Positions 26,183 to 35,734 are shown, counted from the first letter of the stretch. The stretch is 64,000 nt of DNA from VXRN01 sp963664365 (GCA_963664365.1 OY761144.1:744001-808000); one strand, 5' to 3'. Program-made: numbers and translations. The notes: generated from the sequence alone by a model not told the origin.

Positions 26183-28393
26183 ATGCGTATATCTACTTCA
26201 CTGCGTTGGCTAGTCGTAGTTGCGGGAGCCGCAATGCTGTTGGCGGTCGCCGTTGCCTGTACCGAAACGGTAGAGGTGCCGGGCGAGACCGTCGTCGTCG
26301 AGAAAGTCGTAACCGAGACCGTCGAGGTGCCGGGCGAGACCGTCACCGTTGAGGTCGTCAAAGAGGTCCAGGTGCCCGGCGAGACCGTCGTCGTGAAGGA
26401 AGAGGTCGTCAAGGAGGTGATGGTACCGGGCGAGACCGTGGTGGTGGAGAAGGTGGTAACCGAGACCGTCGAGGTCCCCGGTGAGACCGTCACCGTCGAG
26501 GTGGTCAAAGAGGTAATGGTCCCCGGTGAGACAGTGGTAGTTGAAAAAGAGGTCGTCAAGACCGTCGAGGTCCCCGGCGAGACCGTCGTGGTGGAGAAAC
26601 AGGTACCTGTGGAGGTCGTCAAGACTGTTGAGGTCGTCAAGACCGTCGAGGTCCCTGGACCGGAACGAGTCATGGTAAAAGAGGTACCGGGTAAGAATTA
26701 TGTGACCGACCCCTCCACCGGCAAGGTGGTGACCGCGCCCCAGTACGGCGGGACAATATCCTTCCCCTCGCACGAGAGCCCGCTTGGTACTGACGCCATT
26801 GTCGGAATTACGGGCTCAAACGCGCCATCCCTAATCGACCCCGTCATCCAGAAGCTGGGCATGGCGGACTGGGCAACTCCTAGGGACAAATTCGACTTTT
26901 CCGCTGTCTTCCCCCCGGCAGAATACTCGAGAGGGCTGCTAGCGGAAAGCTGGTCGCAGCCAGACCCACTCACTGTTATCGTAAACGTCCGCCAAGGCGT
27001 TCGGTGGCATGATAAGGCGCCGATGAATGGTCGGGAGCTGACCGCCACGGACGTAGAGTTCAACTTTCACCGGCTGCTTGGCGCCGGCAGCGGTTTCACC
27101 GAGCCTTCCGAATCTCTAACATATGGTTACATGTGGCCAGGCGTGAAAGTTGCATCCGTAACCGCAACCGACGAATCGACCGTTGAATTCAAGCTGCAGG
27201 AGCCAGCGCTCACTCTTCTGCATGCTCTGCTCCACGAAAACGGCAGCTTTATATACCCCCCAGAAGTGATCCAGGAACACGGAGACGCCAACGACTGGAG
27301 GAACCTGGTCGGCACCGGACCCATGATGCTGACAGAGTGGGTCGAAGGCAGCTCTTGGACCTGGGAAAAGAATCCCAACTACTGGGGCTACGACGAAAAA
27401 TACCCGAAGAACCGTTTGCCATACGTTGACCGCCTAAGGTCGCTGGCTATGAAGGAACAGGCAACAATTCTGGCGGCGATGCGCACGGGTCAGATTGATC
27501 TATTGCCTTGGACGTCGCCACTATCGAGTCTCGACCAGGTAGAGAGCCTCCAGAAGACCAACCCCGGAATCCGGATATGGTCGGGCGCCGGTGCGTCGAT
27601 TCATAGTGTCGGACTGAACGTTCAGCTGGAGCCGTTTGACGACATCAGGGTGCGCAAGGCGCTGCAGATGGCAATCAACCTCGAGGAGATCAACAACGCC
27701 TACTATAAGGGTTATGCCGATATCATCCCCCAGGGGCAACTGAGCCGGTTTGTCTCAGAGGCTGTCATCCAATTCGATGATTGGCCCGAAGATGTCAAAA
27801 AAGTCTTTGACTACGACCCGGAAGCTGCCGAAGCCTTGCTTGATGAGGCTGGGTATGAACGCGGCGAAGACGGCGTGAGATTTGAAACTGACATTATGCA
27901 CTACCACGTGCGCGATCTGAACTACACGCAACTGCTCCTTTCATACTGGAAGAAGATTGGCATCGAAGTAGAGATTGACGTTCAGGACAGGTCGGGGTTC
28001 GGCCCTAGAAGAGCTTCGGGCGACTTTAGAATGATGATGGCAGGGGAATCGGCCGGGAAAACGTCCGCATTGGGTTGGGCTGGCGGCATACGCTATTTGG
28101 CGGAAACTCAATGGAACTCCTCCAAAGTCAACGACCCCTGGTATGAAGCCAAGTACAAGGAGAAGCGAGCCGCTACCACCATGGAGGAAGTTAACAGCAT
28201 AACGAAAGAGCTGAATCAGTATGCGATCGAGCAGTTCTGGACGCTATTTAGTCCTATCGTCCCGTCGTATGTGGCGAGCCATCCGTGGGTCATAGGTTTT
28301 AACGGCGAAAGCAACTTGGGACAGAGTAGATATCATTCTGTTCTTATCCGCCTCTGGATTGACCAAGAGCTGAAGGCGGCAATGGGTCATTAG
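26183..28393 (+). CDS. ABC transporter solute-binding lipoprotein (SBP family 5)
   Basis: 736 residues from the ATG at 26183, with SD GAGGAGG at 7 nt. A signal peptide with a lipobox ending AVACTE gives an outer-face lipoprotein. Residues about 28-170 are a low-complexity linker of VPGETVVVEKVV-type repeats. The family 5 fold follows: APQYGGTISF, RWHDKAPMNGRELTATDV, NPNYWGYDEKYPKNRLPYVD, and VRKALQMAINLEEI. It would bind oligopeptides or similar solutes for the permeases downstream. The repeat linker is typical of Chloroflexota SBPs. Confidence 0.92.
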   Translation: MRISTSLRWLVVVAGAAMLLAVAVACTETVEVPGETVVVEKVVTETVEVPGETVTVEVVKEVQVPGETVVVKEEVVKEVMVPGETVVVEKVVTETVEVPGETVTVEVVKEVMVPGETVVVEKEVVKTVEVPGETVVVEKQVPVEVVKTVEVVKTVEVPGPERVMVKEVPGKNYVTDPSTGKVVTAPQYGGTISFPSHESPLGTDAIVGITGSNAPSLIDPVIQKLGMADWATPRDKFDFSAVFPPAEYSRGLLAESWSQPDPLTVIVNVRQGVRWHDKAPMNGRELTATDVEFNFHRLLGAGSGFTEPSESLTYGYMWPGVKVASVTATDESTVEFKLQEPALTLLHALLHENGSFIYPPEVIQEHGDANDWRNLVGTGPMMLTEWVEGSSWTWEKNPNYWGYDEKYPKNRLPYVDRLRSLAMKEQATILAAMRTGQIDLLPWTSPLSSLDQVESLQKTNPGIRIWSGAGASIHSVGLNVQLEPFDDIRVRKALQMAINLEEINNAYYKGYADIIPQGQLSRFVSEAVIQFDDWPEDVKKVFDYDPEAAEALLDEAGYERGEDGVRFETDIMHYHVRDLNYTQLLLSYWKKIGIEVEIDVQDRSGFGPRRASGDFRMMMAGESAGKTSALGWAGGIRYLAETQWNSSKVNDPWYEAKYKEKRAATTMEEVNSITKELNQYAIEQFWTLFSPIVPSYVASHPWVIGFNGESNLGQSRYHSVLIRLWIDQELKAAMGH
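26265..26690 (+). repeat. Tandem coding repeats (VPGETV linker)
   Basis: Near-identical DNA units encoding GTCGAGGTGCCGGGCGAGAC-type segments repeat about every 45-75 bp inside the SBP gene, translating to ETVEVPGETVVVEK variants. Repeat number may vary between strains by slippage or recombination. Confidence 0.85.
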
Positions 28394-28485
28394 GGAGCTA
28401 ACTCCTACTGACCGACATGTAAGGGGCTGGGTGGTTGCGTTCGGAGCGCGCCCCCCAGCCCTCACTCTTTGAATGAGGTGTCCCC

Positions 28486-29448
28486 GTGAGAGCCTATATC
28501 ATCAGGCGGCTGCTGCTGATAATTCCCACCTTGTTCATCTTGAGCATCCTGGTCTTTCTCTCGGTGCGCTTCATCCCCGGCGATGCAATAGACATAATGG
28601 TCGATAATCTTGGACTAAGATCAGTCAATGCGTCGTTTGATCGCGCAGCCGTTGAGCGTCGGCTGGGATTGGACGTGCCCGTTTACGTGCAGTATGGACG
28701 CTGGATGGGTGACATTTTCCTTCACGGCAGCCTTGGAGAATCACTGATGGGGCGTGGGGCGGTGGAGGAGAAGATAATGGATAGACTGCCGGTAACCATC
28801 GAGCTTGGCCTGATGGCAATCCTCATCGGGCTGGTCATCGCGCTGCCCGTCGGCATCTACTCGGCGATGCGCCAGGATACCGTCGCCGACTACCTGGGAC
28901 GCTCCATCGCCATCATCGGCCTGGCAACCCCCAATTTCTGGCTGGCGCTTATGGTCATGATATACCCGGCCATCTGGTGGGGCTGGGCGCCGCCGCTGGA
29001 GCTGGTTTCCTTCACCGAAGACCCGCTGGGGAATCTCGGGATGTTCTTCATTCCCAGCCTGATTCTGGGGACGGCCTCGGCTGCCGCCACCATGCGCATG
29101 ACCCGCACCATGATGCTGGAGGTGCTGCGGCAAGACTATATCCGGACCGCCTGGTCCAAGGGGCTCAAGGAGCGGGCCGTGGTGACCCGACACGCCGTCA
29201 AGAATGCCCTCATCCCGGTCGTGTCCCTCATCGGCCTGCAACTGCCTATCCTGGTAGGCGGCTCCGTTATCATGGAGAACATCTTCAACCTGCCGGGGTT
29301 GGGCCGTCTCATGCTGTTCGCCCTCGATGAGAGAGACTACCCGATGGTCTCCGGAATCAACCTGTTCTTCGCCACCATGGTTGTGGCGATCAATCTCCTG
29401 ATCGACCTGATCTACCCGTACTTAGACCCCAGGGTCCGTTACAGCTAA
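28486..29448 (+). CDS. ABC transporter permease, DppB/OppB type
   Basis: 320 residues from a GTG start after GAGGTG. Six transmembrane helices, with an N-terminal MRAYIIRRLLLIIPTLFILS and the EAA-loop KGLKERAVVTRHAVKNALIP that contacts an ATPase. Pairs with the DppC-type permease that follows. The oligopeptide/nickel-type substrate class is set by the SBP. Confidence 0.92.
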   Translation: MRAYIIRRLLLIIPTLFILSILVFLSVRFIPGDAIDIMVDNLGLRSVNASFDRAAVERRLGLDVPVYVQYGRWMGDIFLHGSLGESLMGRGAVEEKIMDRLPVTIELGLMAILIGLVIALPVGIYSAMRQDTVADYLGRSIAIIGLATPNFWLALMVMIYPAIWWGWAPPLELVSFTEDPLGNLGMFFIPSLILGTASAAATMRMTRTMMLEVLRQDYIRTAWSKGLKERAVVTRHAVKNALIPVVSLIGLQLPILVGGSVIMENIFNLPGLGRLMLFALDERDYPMVSGINLFFATMVVAINLLIDLIYPYLDPRVRYS

Positions 29449-29461
29449 AGAGCCAATTATT

Positions 29462-29498
29462 CCCTCTCCCTTGATGGGAGAGGGCTAGGGTGAGGGTG
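29462..29498 (+). repeat. Palindromic dispersed repeat, copy 2
   Basis: CCCTCTCCC and GGGAGAGGG arms with a short loop, then CTAGGGTGAGGGTG. It lies between the two permease genes, which argues that the downstream gene starts at the ATG at 29511 rather than at a GTG inside the repeat. Confidence 0.85.
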
Positions 29499-29510
29499 AC
29501 CCTCAGAAAC

Positions 29511-30413
29511 ATGAACGACACCACAGACATACAGTCCTCAGTAATCGAGCCAAAGCGGCGTTCCCGGCTAGCTGATTTCTTTTTCAGGCTGGTCAGGGAG
29601 AAGCCGCTCGGTACTATCAGCGGGATTATCGTATTGATCTTTATCTTTGTGGCTATCTTTGCCGATGTCCTGACTCGTTTCCCATATGATGAAGTAAACA
29701 TACTGGACAGGATGCAGGGCCCGTCAGCCGAATATCTGCTGGGTACCGACCAGTTGGGCCGAGACCTCCTGACCCGACTTATCGTCGGGGCTCGAATTTC
29801 CTTAACCGTCGGTCTGGCGGCGACCGCTCTCAACGTTGTCGTCGCGGTCCTGGTGGGCGGCGCTTCAGGATTCATCGGCGGTAAACTGGACCTGGGTGTG
29901 CAGAGATTTGTCGATGCCTGGATGGCTTTCCCGGGTCTGCTCCTGTTGCTGACCATCATGTCCATCGCGGGGCAGGGTCTATTACAGATAATCGTGGTCC
30001 TGGGAATAGCAGGCGGCATAGGCGGCTCCCGAGTCGTCAGAGGCGCCGTTATCGGCATAAAAGAGAACGACTACTTCCTGGCGGCGCGGGCAATTGGAAG
30101 CCCCGGCCACGCAACACTGGTTCGGCATGTCCTGCCCAATATCATGGCTCCGGTCATCATCGTATTCACCATCAACATTGGGGGCGTGATCATCAGCGAG
30201 GCGTCGTTGAGCTTCCTCGGATTCGGACTGCCCATCGAGGTTCCCAGCTGGGGAGGTATGCTCAGCCGAGAAGGGCGTGAGTTCATGGAGGCCGCCCCAC
30301 GGCTGGCTCTGTGGCCCGGTCTCTGCCTGACCACAATCGTTTACTGTTTCAACATGCTCGGCGACGCCATGCGGGATCTCCTCGACCCCAGGCTCAGGGG
30401 CGGCGAATCGTAG
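29511..30413 (+). CDS. ABC transporter permease, DppC/OppC type
   Basis: 300 residues from the ATG at 29511; an in-frame GTG at 29490 overlaps the repeat and is less likely. The OppC/DppC N-terminal region precedes DQLGRDLLTRLIVGARISLT, and the EAA loop reads AARAIGSPGHATLVRHVLPN. The C-terminus ends DPRLRGGES. No ATPase (DppD/DppF) genes follow, so they must be elsewhere or the importer uses a shared ATPase. About 200 bp after it carry no gene I can support. Confidence 0.92.
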   Translation: MNDTTDIQSSVIEPKRRSRLADFFFRLVREKPLGTISGIIVLIFIFVAIFADVLTRFPYDEVNILDRMQGPSAEYLLGTDQLGRDLLTRLIVGARISLTVGLAATALNVVVAVLVGGASGFIGGKLDLGVQRFVDAWMAFPGLLLLLTIMSIAGQGLLQIIVVLGIAGGIGGSRVVRGAVIGIKENDYFLAARAIGSPGHATLVRHVLPNIMAPVIIVFTINIGGVIISEASLSFLGFGLPIEVPSWGGMLSREGREFMEAAPRLALWPGLCLTTIVYCFNMLGDAMRDLLDPRLRGGES

Positions 30414-30613
30414 GATACTATACCGTGCTGGCGCTGCCCTTGTTGCGACCGCGGGACAGGCCCACAATTGGCGAGGCGGTTCGCAGGGCTGCCTCGTAGG
30501 CCGAGGCGGGCAATCTCCTCCCTGGCAGCATCCTCTACGTCCTAATGGTATGTGACGCCGTCGCGCTGGGACGACCGTTGCGATGACCTCGACTATTCAG
30601 CCAAGTCCAGACA

Positions 30614-31336
30614 CTAACTCTCGGCGGAGTCGTCGGTGTCGGTCTTCTGACGTATCTTCCTGACCAGAACCCACGCGATCGGCAGCGTCAGGGTGGCGGC
30701 GTAGAGCTTCATCAGGTCGCCGACGATGAAGGGGTAAAGTCCCCATTCGAGCGTCTTGGCCCAGTCGCCCTTCGCGGTCAGGATGTTGAGCCAGAGCAGG
30801 CCGGGGACGTATAGGATAGCGTTGCCGCCCAACATTCCGAGGATGTTCCACGGCTTCCTGTCCCAACCTCTCTCGGCCAGCCAGCCGACAAGCCAAGCGG
30901 CGAGGACGAATCCGATGATGTAGCCGCCGCTGCCTCCCCAGATGAACACGCCGTCTGAGAATTGCCAGGGGAACACCTCTTGTCCCTTCCAGGGGAAGAG
31001 TATGTGGATGCCCCAATCGCCCGCGAACTCGAATGCGCTGCCGCCCGGCGCATAGACGGGAAGGGCTGCCATGCCCATGAACAGATAGATCAGCAACGCG
31101 CCTGCCCCGCGCCACGCGCCAAGCACGCCGCCCGTGACGAGTACCGCGAAGGTCTGGCCGGTGATGGGGACGGGCGTCCAGGGCAGCCTTATCGCAAGCT
31201 GGGCGAATAGCGCGACGAACCACGCGAACCCAAACATGAGGCCGAAGTCCACGACGGCCCTGTTGACCTGAGTCCGCACCCAATGGCGAGGGATGAGAAC
31301 GTCCGCCAGAACGGTTGGCTGAGCTGCGATAGCCAT
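30614..31336 (-). CDS. bioY: BioY family biotin transporter substrate-binding subunit
   Basis: 240 residues, with SD TAAGGAG 8 nt before the ATG. It has six membrane helices and the family segment WTPVPITGQTFAVLVTGGVL, then GGSGGYIIGFVLAAWLVGWL. BioY is the S component of an energy-coupling factor importer for biotin. No EcfA or EcfT genes adjoin it. Last gene of the purine-linked minus-strand run. The acidic tail (TDTDDSAES) is cytoplasmic. Confidence 0.92.
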   Translation of the reverse strand: MAIAAQPTVLADVLIPRHWVRTQVNRAVVDFGLMFGFAWFVALFAQLAIRLPWTPVPITGQTFAVLVTGGVLGAWRGAGALLIYLFMGMAALPVYAPGGSAFEFAGDWGIHILFPWKGQEVFPWQFSDGVFIWGGSGGYIIGFVLAAWLVGWLAERGWDRKPWNILGMLGGNAILYVPGLLWLNILTAKGDWAKTLEWGLYPFIVGDLMKLYAATLTLPIAWVLVRKIRQKTDTDDSAES

Positions 31337-31400
31337 AGAATTGTCTCCTTACAGCGCGTGTGCGAGTTCGTCGGAATTGTATTCACGTTGTCGGAAAGTA

Positions 31401-31925
31401 TCAAGCGCCGGATCGATGGCGGGTTATTCGGGAGTACGCCACTCCGGCGATCAGCCCGAAGAGGTGGCCTTCCCAAGAGACGAATCCGCTAGACGGCAGT
31501 ACGCCGAATATCATTGCGCCGTAGAAGACGACTACTACCACGGCGATCAGTATGGAGGTGAAACTGCGCTCGTAGAAACCGCGTCCGACGAGGTATCCGA
31601 AGTAGCCGAATGCCAGTCCGCTCGCGCCGATATGGACTCCGGACCTTGCTATCAGCCAGACGGCAGAGCCTCCGAACGCGACGATGAACAGGGAAGCGCC
31701 GAGCAACATTCGGCCTCCGCGCAGCGAGATGAGGATTCCGAGAACCAGCAGAGGCCCGGTGTTGGAAAGTACGTGGCCGAATCCCTGATGGAGGAATACG
31801 TGGAGCGGTACGCCCCGCAGTCCGTCAACGGTCCTTGGGACTATGCCGAATCGTCCGAGGTCCAGGTTCAGCGCGGTATCGAGTATCGCCACGGCCCATA
31901 TCGAGGCGACGAACAGGAGCAGCAA
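31401..31925 (-). CDS. Rhomboid-family intramembrane serine protease
   Basis: 174 residues from a TTG; no ATG or GTG is available in frame between this codon and the upstream stop. The GASG catalytic motif reads HIGASGLAFGYFGY, the catalytic His lies in WEGHLFGLIAG, and HQGFGHVLSN is the usual helix-2 His/Asn motif. It cleaves membrane proteins within the bilayer. A GGGAG lies about 20 nt upstream, and the N-terminus could be longer if an unusual start is used. Confidence 0.85.
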   Translation of the reverse strand: MLLLFVASIWAVAILDTALNLDLGRFGIVPRTVDGLRGVPLHVFLHQGFGHVLSNTGPLLVLGILISLRGGRMLLGASLFIVAFGGSAVWLIARSGVHIGASGLAFGYFGYLVGRGFYERSFTSILIAVVVVVFYGAMIFGVLPSSGFVSWEGHLFGLIAGVAYSRITRHRSGA

Positions 31926-31943
31926 GATGAACGCTGGGATGGC

Positions 31944-32696
31944 CTACGCTCCCTGCCGTGAACGCTTCAGCGTCTTTCGGACGCGCCTCAGACCGCCGAA
32001 ACGGAGTCTGAGAAGTCCCTTCATGTCTTCGTAGGCTGTGCTGACGATTCGCACCCTGCTGTCGGGGTCATCGACCCATCTGACGGGTATCTCTCTGACA
32101 CTGTAACCGCTCTTTTCGCACAGGATTAGCAACTCGGTGTCGAAGAACCATCCGGTGTCGCGCACGTGGGGCAGCGCCTCCTCGACCGCCCTGCGTCCGA
32201 CGGCCTTGAATCCGCACTGCGCGTCTATGAATCCGGTGAGGAACATACTCCTGAAGATGAGGCTGTAGCAGCGGGAGATGAACTCGCGCGTCGGAGAGCG
32301 TCCGACGACCTGCGCGCCGCGCCTGAGTCGGGAGCCGACGGCGACGTCGTGTCCTTCGTCGGCGACGGCTCTCACGAGCGCGGGCAGTGCGTTGAGGTCG
32401 GTGGATAAGTCCATGTCCATGTATGCCACCACGTCGGCGTCGCTGTTCGTCCAGGCGTGCTTGAGCGCGCGCCCGCGTCCGCGCTGTTCCAAGCGCAGAT
32501 AACTCACCCTGTCGCTCTCGGAGGCGAGCCGACGCCCGATATCGGGCGTCGAATCGGTGGAGCCGTTGTCGACTATGACGACGCGCCATTGGTAAGCGTC
32601 CATGTTGTCCGTCATGAAGGCGGAGAGGGCGCTGACGGTGTCGGCGAGGATTTTTTCCTCGTTGAGGCCGGGCAGAACTACGTCGAGAGAGGTCAT
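31944..32696 (-). CDS. Glycosyltransferase family 2, dolichyl-phosphate-sugar synthase-like
   Basis: 250 residues. It has the GT-A start VVLPGLNEEK, nucleotide-sugar binding VIVDNGSTDSTPDIG, the metal-binding MDMDLSTD and a GFIDAQCGFKAVGRRAVEE region that matches dolichol/undecaprenol-phosphate glucosyl- or mannosyltransferases. It has no membrane helices, so it probably acts at the cytoplasmic membrane face. Lies 6 bp after purH, so is probably co-transcribed, although the pathway link is unclear. Confidence 0.85.
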   Translation of the reverse strand: MTSLDVVLPGLNEEKILADTVSALSAFMTDNMDAYQWRVVIVDNGSTDSTPDIGRRLASESDRVSYLRLEQRGRGRALKHAWTNSDADVVAYMDMDLSTDLNALPALVRAVADEGHDVAVGSRLRRGAQVVGRSPTREFISRCYSLIFRSMFLTGFIDAQCGFKAVGRRAVEEALPHVRDTGWFFDTELLILCEKSGYSVREIPVRWVDDPDSRVRIVSTAYEDMKGLLRLRFGGLRRVRKTLKRSRQGA

Positions 32697-32702
32697 CGGG
32701 GA

Positions 32703-34229
32703 TCAGTGTCTGAAGTGCCGAGTTCCGGTAAAGACCATCGCCATGCCCAGGCGGTCGGCGGCCTCGATCACCTCGCCGTCGCGGATCGAGCCTCCGGGCT
32801 GGACGACGGCCACGACTCCGCCCTCGGCGGCCATCTCGATGCTGTCGGGGAATGGGAAGAAGGCGTCGGAGGCGAGAACCGAACCGGCTGCCTTGTCTTC
32901 GGCGATTCGCAGCGCGAGGTGGACGCTAACGACGCGGTTGGGCTGGCCCGCGCCCATCCCGACGAGAGCGCCGTCTTTGGCGAGTACGATGGTGTTGGAC
33001 TTGATGTGCTTGCCCGCCCTCCACGCGAAGGCGAGGTCGCGAAGCTCGTCCTCGGTAGGCTTGCGCTTGGTGACGACCTTCCACTCGGCGGGGTCTTCAG
33101 ATAGATCGTCGGCGGTCTGAACCAGCGCGCCGCCGGTTACGAGCCTGACGTCCAGGCCGGAGGCGAGGCCGGCCTCCGGGTCGATTCTGAGAATGCGGGT
33201 CCTTCTGCGTCGCCTGAGCGTTTTGAGGGCGTCCGCATGATAGTCGGGCGCGATTATGATGTCGTAGAGGACGCCGCGCATGGCGTCGGCGGTGTCGGAG
33301 GTGACGGGCCGGTTGAATCCGACGATGCCTCCATAAGCGGAAACAGAGTCTCCATCGAATGCCCGCTCGTAGGCGATGGCCTGGTCCTCGTGTACGGCGA
33401 GACCGCAGGGGTTGGTGTGCTTGACGACCGCGACGGCGTTCTCAGCGAAGTCGGAGACCGCGCGCCACGCCGCGTCGGCGTCGAGGTAGTTGGTGTATGA
33501 CATGTCGATGCCGTGAAGCTGTTCGGCGTGTACGATTCCGCCGGAGGAGAGCGCCGAGGCGTATAGGGTTGCCTGCTGGTGCGGGTTTTCGCCATATCTG
33601 AGGTCGGCGACTCGGCTGAATCCGAATGTCAACTCCGGCCATGACGCGCCCTCGGTCTGCCCCCCCAAATATCCGGAGACCGCGGTGTCGTATAGCGCGA
33701 CGTGCTGGAATGCCTTGCGGGCAAGCTCGCGTCTCTCGTCTTGGGTGAATGTGTCGCCGTCCGCGATGCGCTCAGCGACCCACCCGTAGTCGGCGGGATC
33801 GACTAGGACGAGCACGGACGGGAAGTTCTTGGCGGCGGCGCGGATCATTGTGGGGCCGCCGATGTCTATGTTCTCAAGAGCGTCCGTGAGCGCTGCGTCC
33901 AGCCTGCTCACGGTCCGTACGAACGGATATAGGTTGCAGGCGACCACGTCGATAGAGTCGATTCCGCGCCGTCTTAGCTCAGAGATATGGGAGTCTAGGT
34001 CGCGCCGCGCGAGAATGCCGCCGTGTATCGTGGGATGGAGGGTCTTGACTCTTCCGTCGAGTATCTCGGGCGAGCCAGTGAGGTCGGCGACTTGCATGAC
34101 GGACAGCCCGGCGTCGGCCAATTCGCCGGCGGTGCCGCCCGTGCTGACGAGGCCGTAGCCGGCGTCGGCTAGAGTCTGTGCCAGGTCGACTAGGCCAGTC
34201 TTGTCATAGGCGCTGAGCAGAGCTTTCAT
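32703..34229 (-). CDS. purH: Bifunctional AICAR formyltransferase/IMP cyclohydrolase
   Basis: 508 residues from the ATG at 34229, giving the canonical start MKALLSAYDKTGLVDLAQ. The MGS-like IMP cyclohydrolase domain is at 1-190 and the AICAR transformylase domain at about 200-508 with RYGENPHQQA, VKHTNPCG and HIKSNTIVLAKDGALVGMGAGQ. It performs the last two steps of IMP synthesis. It lies in a minus-strand run with purF, purN and purM; the GT2 gene follows by 6 bp. Confidence 0.96.
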   Translation of the reverse strand: MKALLSAYDKTGLVDLAQTLADAGYGLVSTGGTAGELADAGLSVMQVADLTGSPEILDGRVKTLHPTIHGGILARRDLDSHISELRRRGIDSIDVVACNLYPFVRTVSRLDAALTDALENIDIGGPTMIRAAAKNFPSVLVLVDPADYGWVAERIADGDTFTQDERRELARKAFQHVALYDTAVSGYLGGQTEGASWPELTFGFSRVADLRYGENPHQQATLYASALSSGGIVHAEQLHGIDMSYTNYLDADAAWRAVSDFAENAVAVVKHTNPCGLAVHEDQAIAYERAFDGDSVSAYGGIVGFNRPVTSDTADAMRGVLYDIIIAPDYHADALKTLRRRRRTRILRIDPEAGLASGLDVRLVTGGALVQTADDLSEDPAEWKVVTKRKPTEDELRDLAFAWRAGKHIKSNTIVLAKDGALVGMGAGQPNRVVSVHLALRIAEDKAAGSVLASDAFFPFPDSIEMAAEGGVVAVVQPGGSIRDGEVIEAADRLGMAMVFTGTRHFRH

Positions 34230-34317
34230 GGGAGTCTTCCGAGTATGAAGGTGGAGTCTTGGTCGGAAAGGGAGTCCGCCACCCGTAGGAATTCTCGAGG
34301 GTCGAATTGTTGAGAGG

Positions 34318-34656
34318 CTACCAACGTACAAATATGGTGACATCTTCGTCTAGGGCTACCTGGGCCGATTCCGACAACTCCCGCCGGTTATCCCACACCG
34401 CATTGTCAACGGCTTCCCAATAGGCAAAGGCTTCGTCGGCATCCGCCGTTACACACGTCTCGAAGATGACCTTTGACCAGTCCTCTTCGTAACAGTAGAG
34501 TTCACGAACTCTGACCTGGGCGAGTGTAATCCCCCGGTTCTCAGATACAGTGGAAGCGCATTTCAGTACATGATCCCGGATGTCGATCATGTCATCCTTC
34601 ATCAGATGTTCAACTTCGCGAGCAACTAGGACGGGCGGCAACTGTCTAGTCTGCAT
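34318..34656 (-). CDS. Small hypothetical protein inside the purine run
   Basis: 112 residues, mostly soluble and acidic, with paired Glu/Asp-rich stretches and aromatic residues (LYCYEEDWSKVIFETC, EAFAYWEAVDNAVWDN). The sequence is less GC-rich than purH and purM around it, which hints at an insertion. No SD of note and no family recognised. It lies 48 bp after purM and 88 bp before purH. Confidence 0.5.
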   Translation of the reverse strand: MQTRQLPPVLVAREVEHLMKDDMIDIRDHVLKCASTVSENRGITLAQVRVRELYCYEEDWSKVIFETCVTADADEAFAYWEAVDNAVWDNRRELSESAQVALDEDVTIFVRW

Positions 34657-34704
34657 AGGTGGATCAGCCTTTCCGGAACAAGTGGTTGCAACATTCCCGT
34701 GAGC

Positions 34705-35718
34705 CTAAAGCATAACACGTTTCCCCACGTCGGCCATAACGACCTTGCCTACTTCCACGGCATCAGGGATCAGCCCCAGAACCTCAGATACGCGACCAGG
34801 CGCGCAGGCGATCACCATGCCGAGTCCCATGTTGAAGACGCGGTACATCTCATCGCGGGATATGCCGCCGTCTTCCTGTATCTGTCTGAAGATTGGAGGG
34901 ACGGGCCACGCGCCGGTGTCGAATCTGGCCGCGAGACCGTCCGGCAGCATCCTAGGCACGTTTTCGATCAGGCCGCCACCGGTGACGTGGGCGATTCCTT
35001 TGACCATGCCGAAAACGGGCTTCAACCTGTTGTAGTACGGCGGGTGCGGCCTGAGCAGAGCGTCGCCCAGAGTCTCCCCCAACTCGGGACGGAACTCATG
35101 CAGCGGCGAGGGGTCGGAGTCGAGGCCGTACACGTGTCGAACCAGAGAGTAGCCGTTCGTGTGCAGCCCGTTGGACGGGACGCCTATCAGCGCGTCGCCG
35201 GCCTCGATCTTAGACGTGTCTATCATCTCGGAGCGTTCGACAACTCCGAGCACGAACCCGGACACGTCGAAGTTGTCGTCCGCGAATACGCCGGGCATTT
35301 CGGCAGTCTCGCCTCCGATGAGCGCGCATCCCACCTCTTCGCAGGCTTTCGCCATGCCCTCGACCAGCGTCACCACGACCTCGGGCCGCAGGCTGCTCAT
35401 GTTGATGTAGTCCAGGAAAAAGAGGGGCTTTGCTCCACAGACGATAACGTCATTGACGCAGGCGTTAACCAGGTCCGCGCCGATGCCCTCGTAGCGCCCA
35501 GTCATCACGGCCAGCTTCAGCTTGGTCCCAACTGGGTCTGTGCTGGTGACCAGGACGGGGTCCGTATATCCGGTGAGCGAGTACAGCCCGCCGAACGCGC
35601 CGACCCCGGCCAGCGCCTCCGGCCCGTGCGTGCGCGCGGCGATGTCCCGGATGCGACGCTTGACCTCTTGCGACGCATCCAGGTCCACGCCGGCTTGTTT
35701 GTAAGACTGTTTCGTCAT
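34705..35718 (-). CDS. purM: Phosphoribosylaminoimidazole synthetase (AIR synthetase)
   Basis: 337 residues, full length. PurM motifs include DPVGTKLKLA, ALIGGETAEMPGVF, GVPSNGLHTNGYSLVR and AHVTGGGLIENVPRML. It forms AIR from FGAM with ATP, the fifth step of purine synthesis. Begins 16 bp after purN. Confidence 0.96.
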   Translation of the reverse strand: MTKQSYKQAGVDLDASQEVKRRIRDIAARTHGPEALAGVGAFGGLYSLTGYTDPVLVTSTDPVGTKLKLAVMTGRYEGIGADLVNACVNDVIVCGAKPLFFLDYINMSSLRPEVVVTLVEGMAKACEEVGCALIGGETAEMPGVFADDNFDVSGFVLGVVERSEMIDTSKIEAGDALIGVPSNGLHTNGYSLVRHVYGLDSDPSPLHEFRPELGETLGDALLRPHPPYYNRLKPVFGMVKGIAHVTGGGLIENVPRMLPDGLAARFDTGAWPVPPIFRQIQEDGGISRDEMYRVFNMGLGMVIACAPGRVSEVLGLIPDAVEVGKVVMADVGKRVML

Positions 35719-35734
35719 GTTCGAGTTACCGAGC

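Noticed and set aside
26023..26673. A minus-strand frame rich in Thr, Ser and Val repeats
   Set aside because: It mirrors the VPGETV repeat tract of the lipoprotein gene; no SD or conserved domain.
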